The notes under the pieces were generated by a model. The model made no database searches and had not been told where the DNA came from. It was given only the letters and a program-made list of their open reading frames with translations. Positions 14,830 to 14,928 of a stretch of DNA of 14,928 nucleotides are shown here, piece by piece (positions within the stretch are counted from its first letter, which is position 1; the number at the start of each line of letters is the position of its first letter). The position numbers and the translations under genes are program-made. The DNA lies in NCBI GenBank assembly GCA_037442565.1, contig JBBIQA010000110.1:1-14928 (forward strand), written 5' to 3'. This stretch comes from PALSA-911 sp037442565. GTDB taxonomy: Bacteria > Pseudomonadota > Alphaproteobacteria > Acetobacterales > Acetobacteraceae.

Positions 14830-14875
14830 CCAGGGGGCTCTGCCCCCTGGACCCCCGCCAAGGACTCGCCCTTGG
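14830..14875. repeat. Double-hairpin intergenic element, likely terminator or dispersed repeat
   Basis: Two perfect hairpins in a row: CCAGGGGGC-TCT-GCCCCCTGG (9-bp stem, 14830-14850) and CCAAGG-ACTCGC-CCTTGG (6-bp stem, 14858-14875), joined by ACCCCCG. It begins nine bases after the stop of the preceding gene. The two-stem plan with a C-rich linker resembles dispersed intergenic elements I recall from alphaproteobacterial genomes, but only one copy is in this window. The remaining 53 bases to the window end hold nothing I can identify. Confidence 0.6.
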
Positions 14876-14928
14876 AACCCTCTACTGGTTTGGAAGTGCA
14901 ACGGCGGCCTACCCGGACCTTGCATGGT

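Noticed and set aside
1..14928. Defence island, phage, integrative element, CRISPR array or secondary-metabolite cluster
   Set aside because: No nucleases, integrases, transposases, regular spaced repeats or synthases are present. All genes are typical chromosomal metabolism, transport or signalling genes with uniform codon use.

Overview
The window comes from a high-GC bacterial chromosome. Codon use, a cydDC pair, a chemoreceptor with a C-terminal PilZ domain and a paired-hairpin intergenic element together suggest an alphaproteobacterium, probably Rhodospirillales/Acetobacteraceae. This placement is inferred from protein and repeat character, not from a marker gene. Coding density is high: twelve protein genes, one of them cut by the left edge. 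There are no RNA genes, insertion sequences, prophage genes or CRISPR arrays. No gene-free stretch exceeds 300 bases; the longest is 192 bp (10635-10826).

Layout. On the minus strand at the left, cydD and cydC (CydC is partial and runs off the edge) encode the heterodimeric thiol exporter needed for cytochrome bd assembly. They overlap by ATGA, and an FNR/FixK-like box lies about 70 bp upstream of cydD. Divergent from them is a PanE-type ketopantoate reductase (2788-3711), followed by a methyl-accepting chemotaxis protein fused to a c-di-GMP-binding PilZ domain (3803-6067). A convergent SDR oxidoreductase (6131-6877) is divergent from panC (6957-7790). After panC comes an unrecognised 191-residue protein (7868-8443).

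On the minus strand, an MDR-type NADP-dependent reductase and an M20 amidohydrolase (10634-8458) form a second ATGA-coupled pair. Divergent from it is a Tat-signal beta-carbonic anhydrase (10851-11594). Two further minus-strand genes, a D-2-hydroxyacid dehydrogenase and a zinc alcohol dehydrogenase (13768-11658), probably form a transcription unit. A lambda-crystallin/3-hydroxyacyl-CoA-type dehydrogenase (13891-14820) diverges from them. The window ends with a double-hairpin element.

How the genes fit together. PanE and PanC would act in the two arms that meet at pantothenate, but they lie 3.2 kb apart with unrelated genes between them and do not form an operon. Six of the twelve genes are NAD(P)-dependent oxidoreductases from five different families. 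The region reads as ordinary core and peripheral metabolism in one- or two-gene units. I see no convincing undescribed multi-gene system. The items most worth a second look are the MCP-PilZ fusion, the CxxC/HxH motif ahead of the Tat motif in the carbonic anhydrase, two short tandem duplications lying exactly across stop codons, hairpins abutting translation starts, and the unrecognised 191-aa protein.
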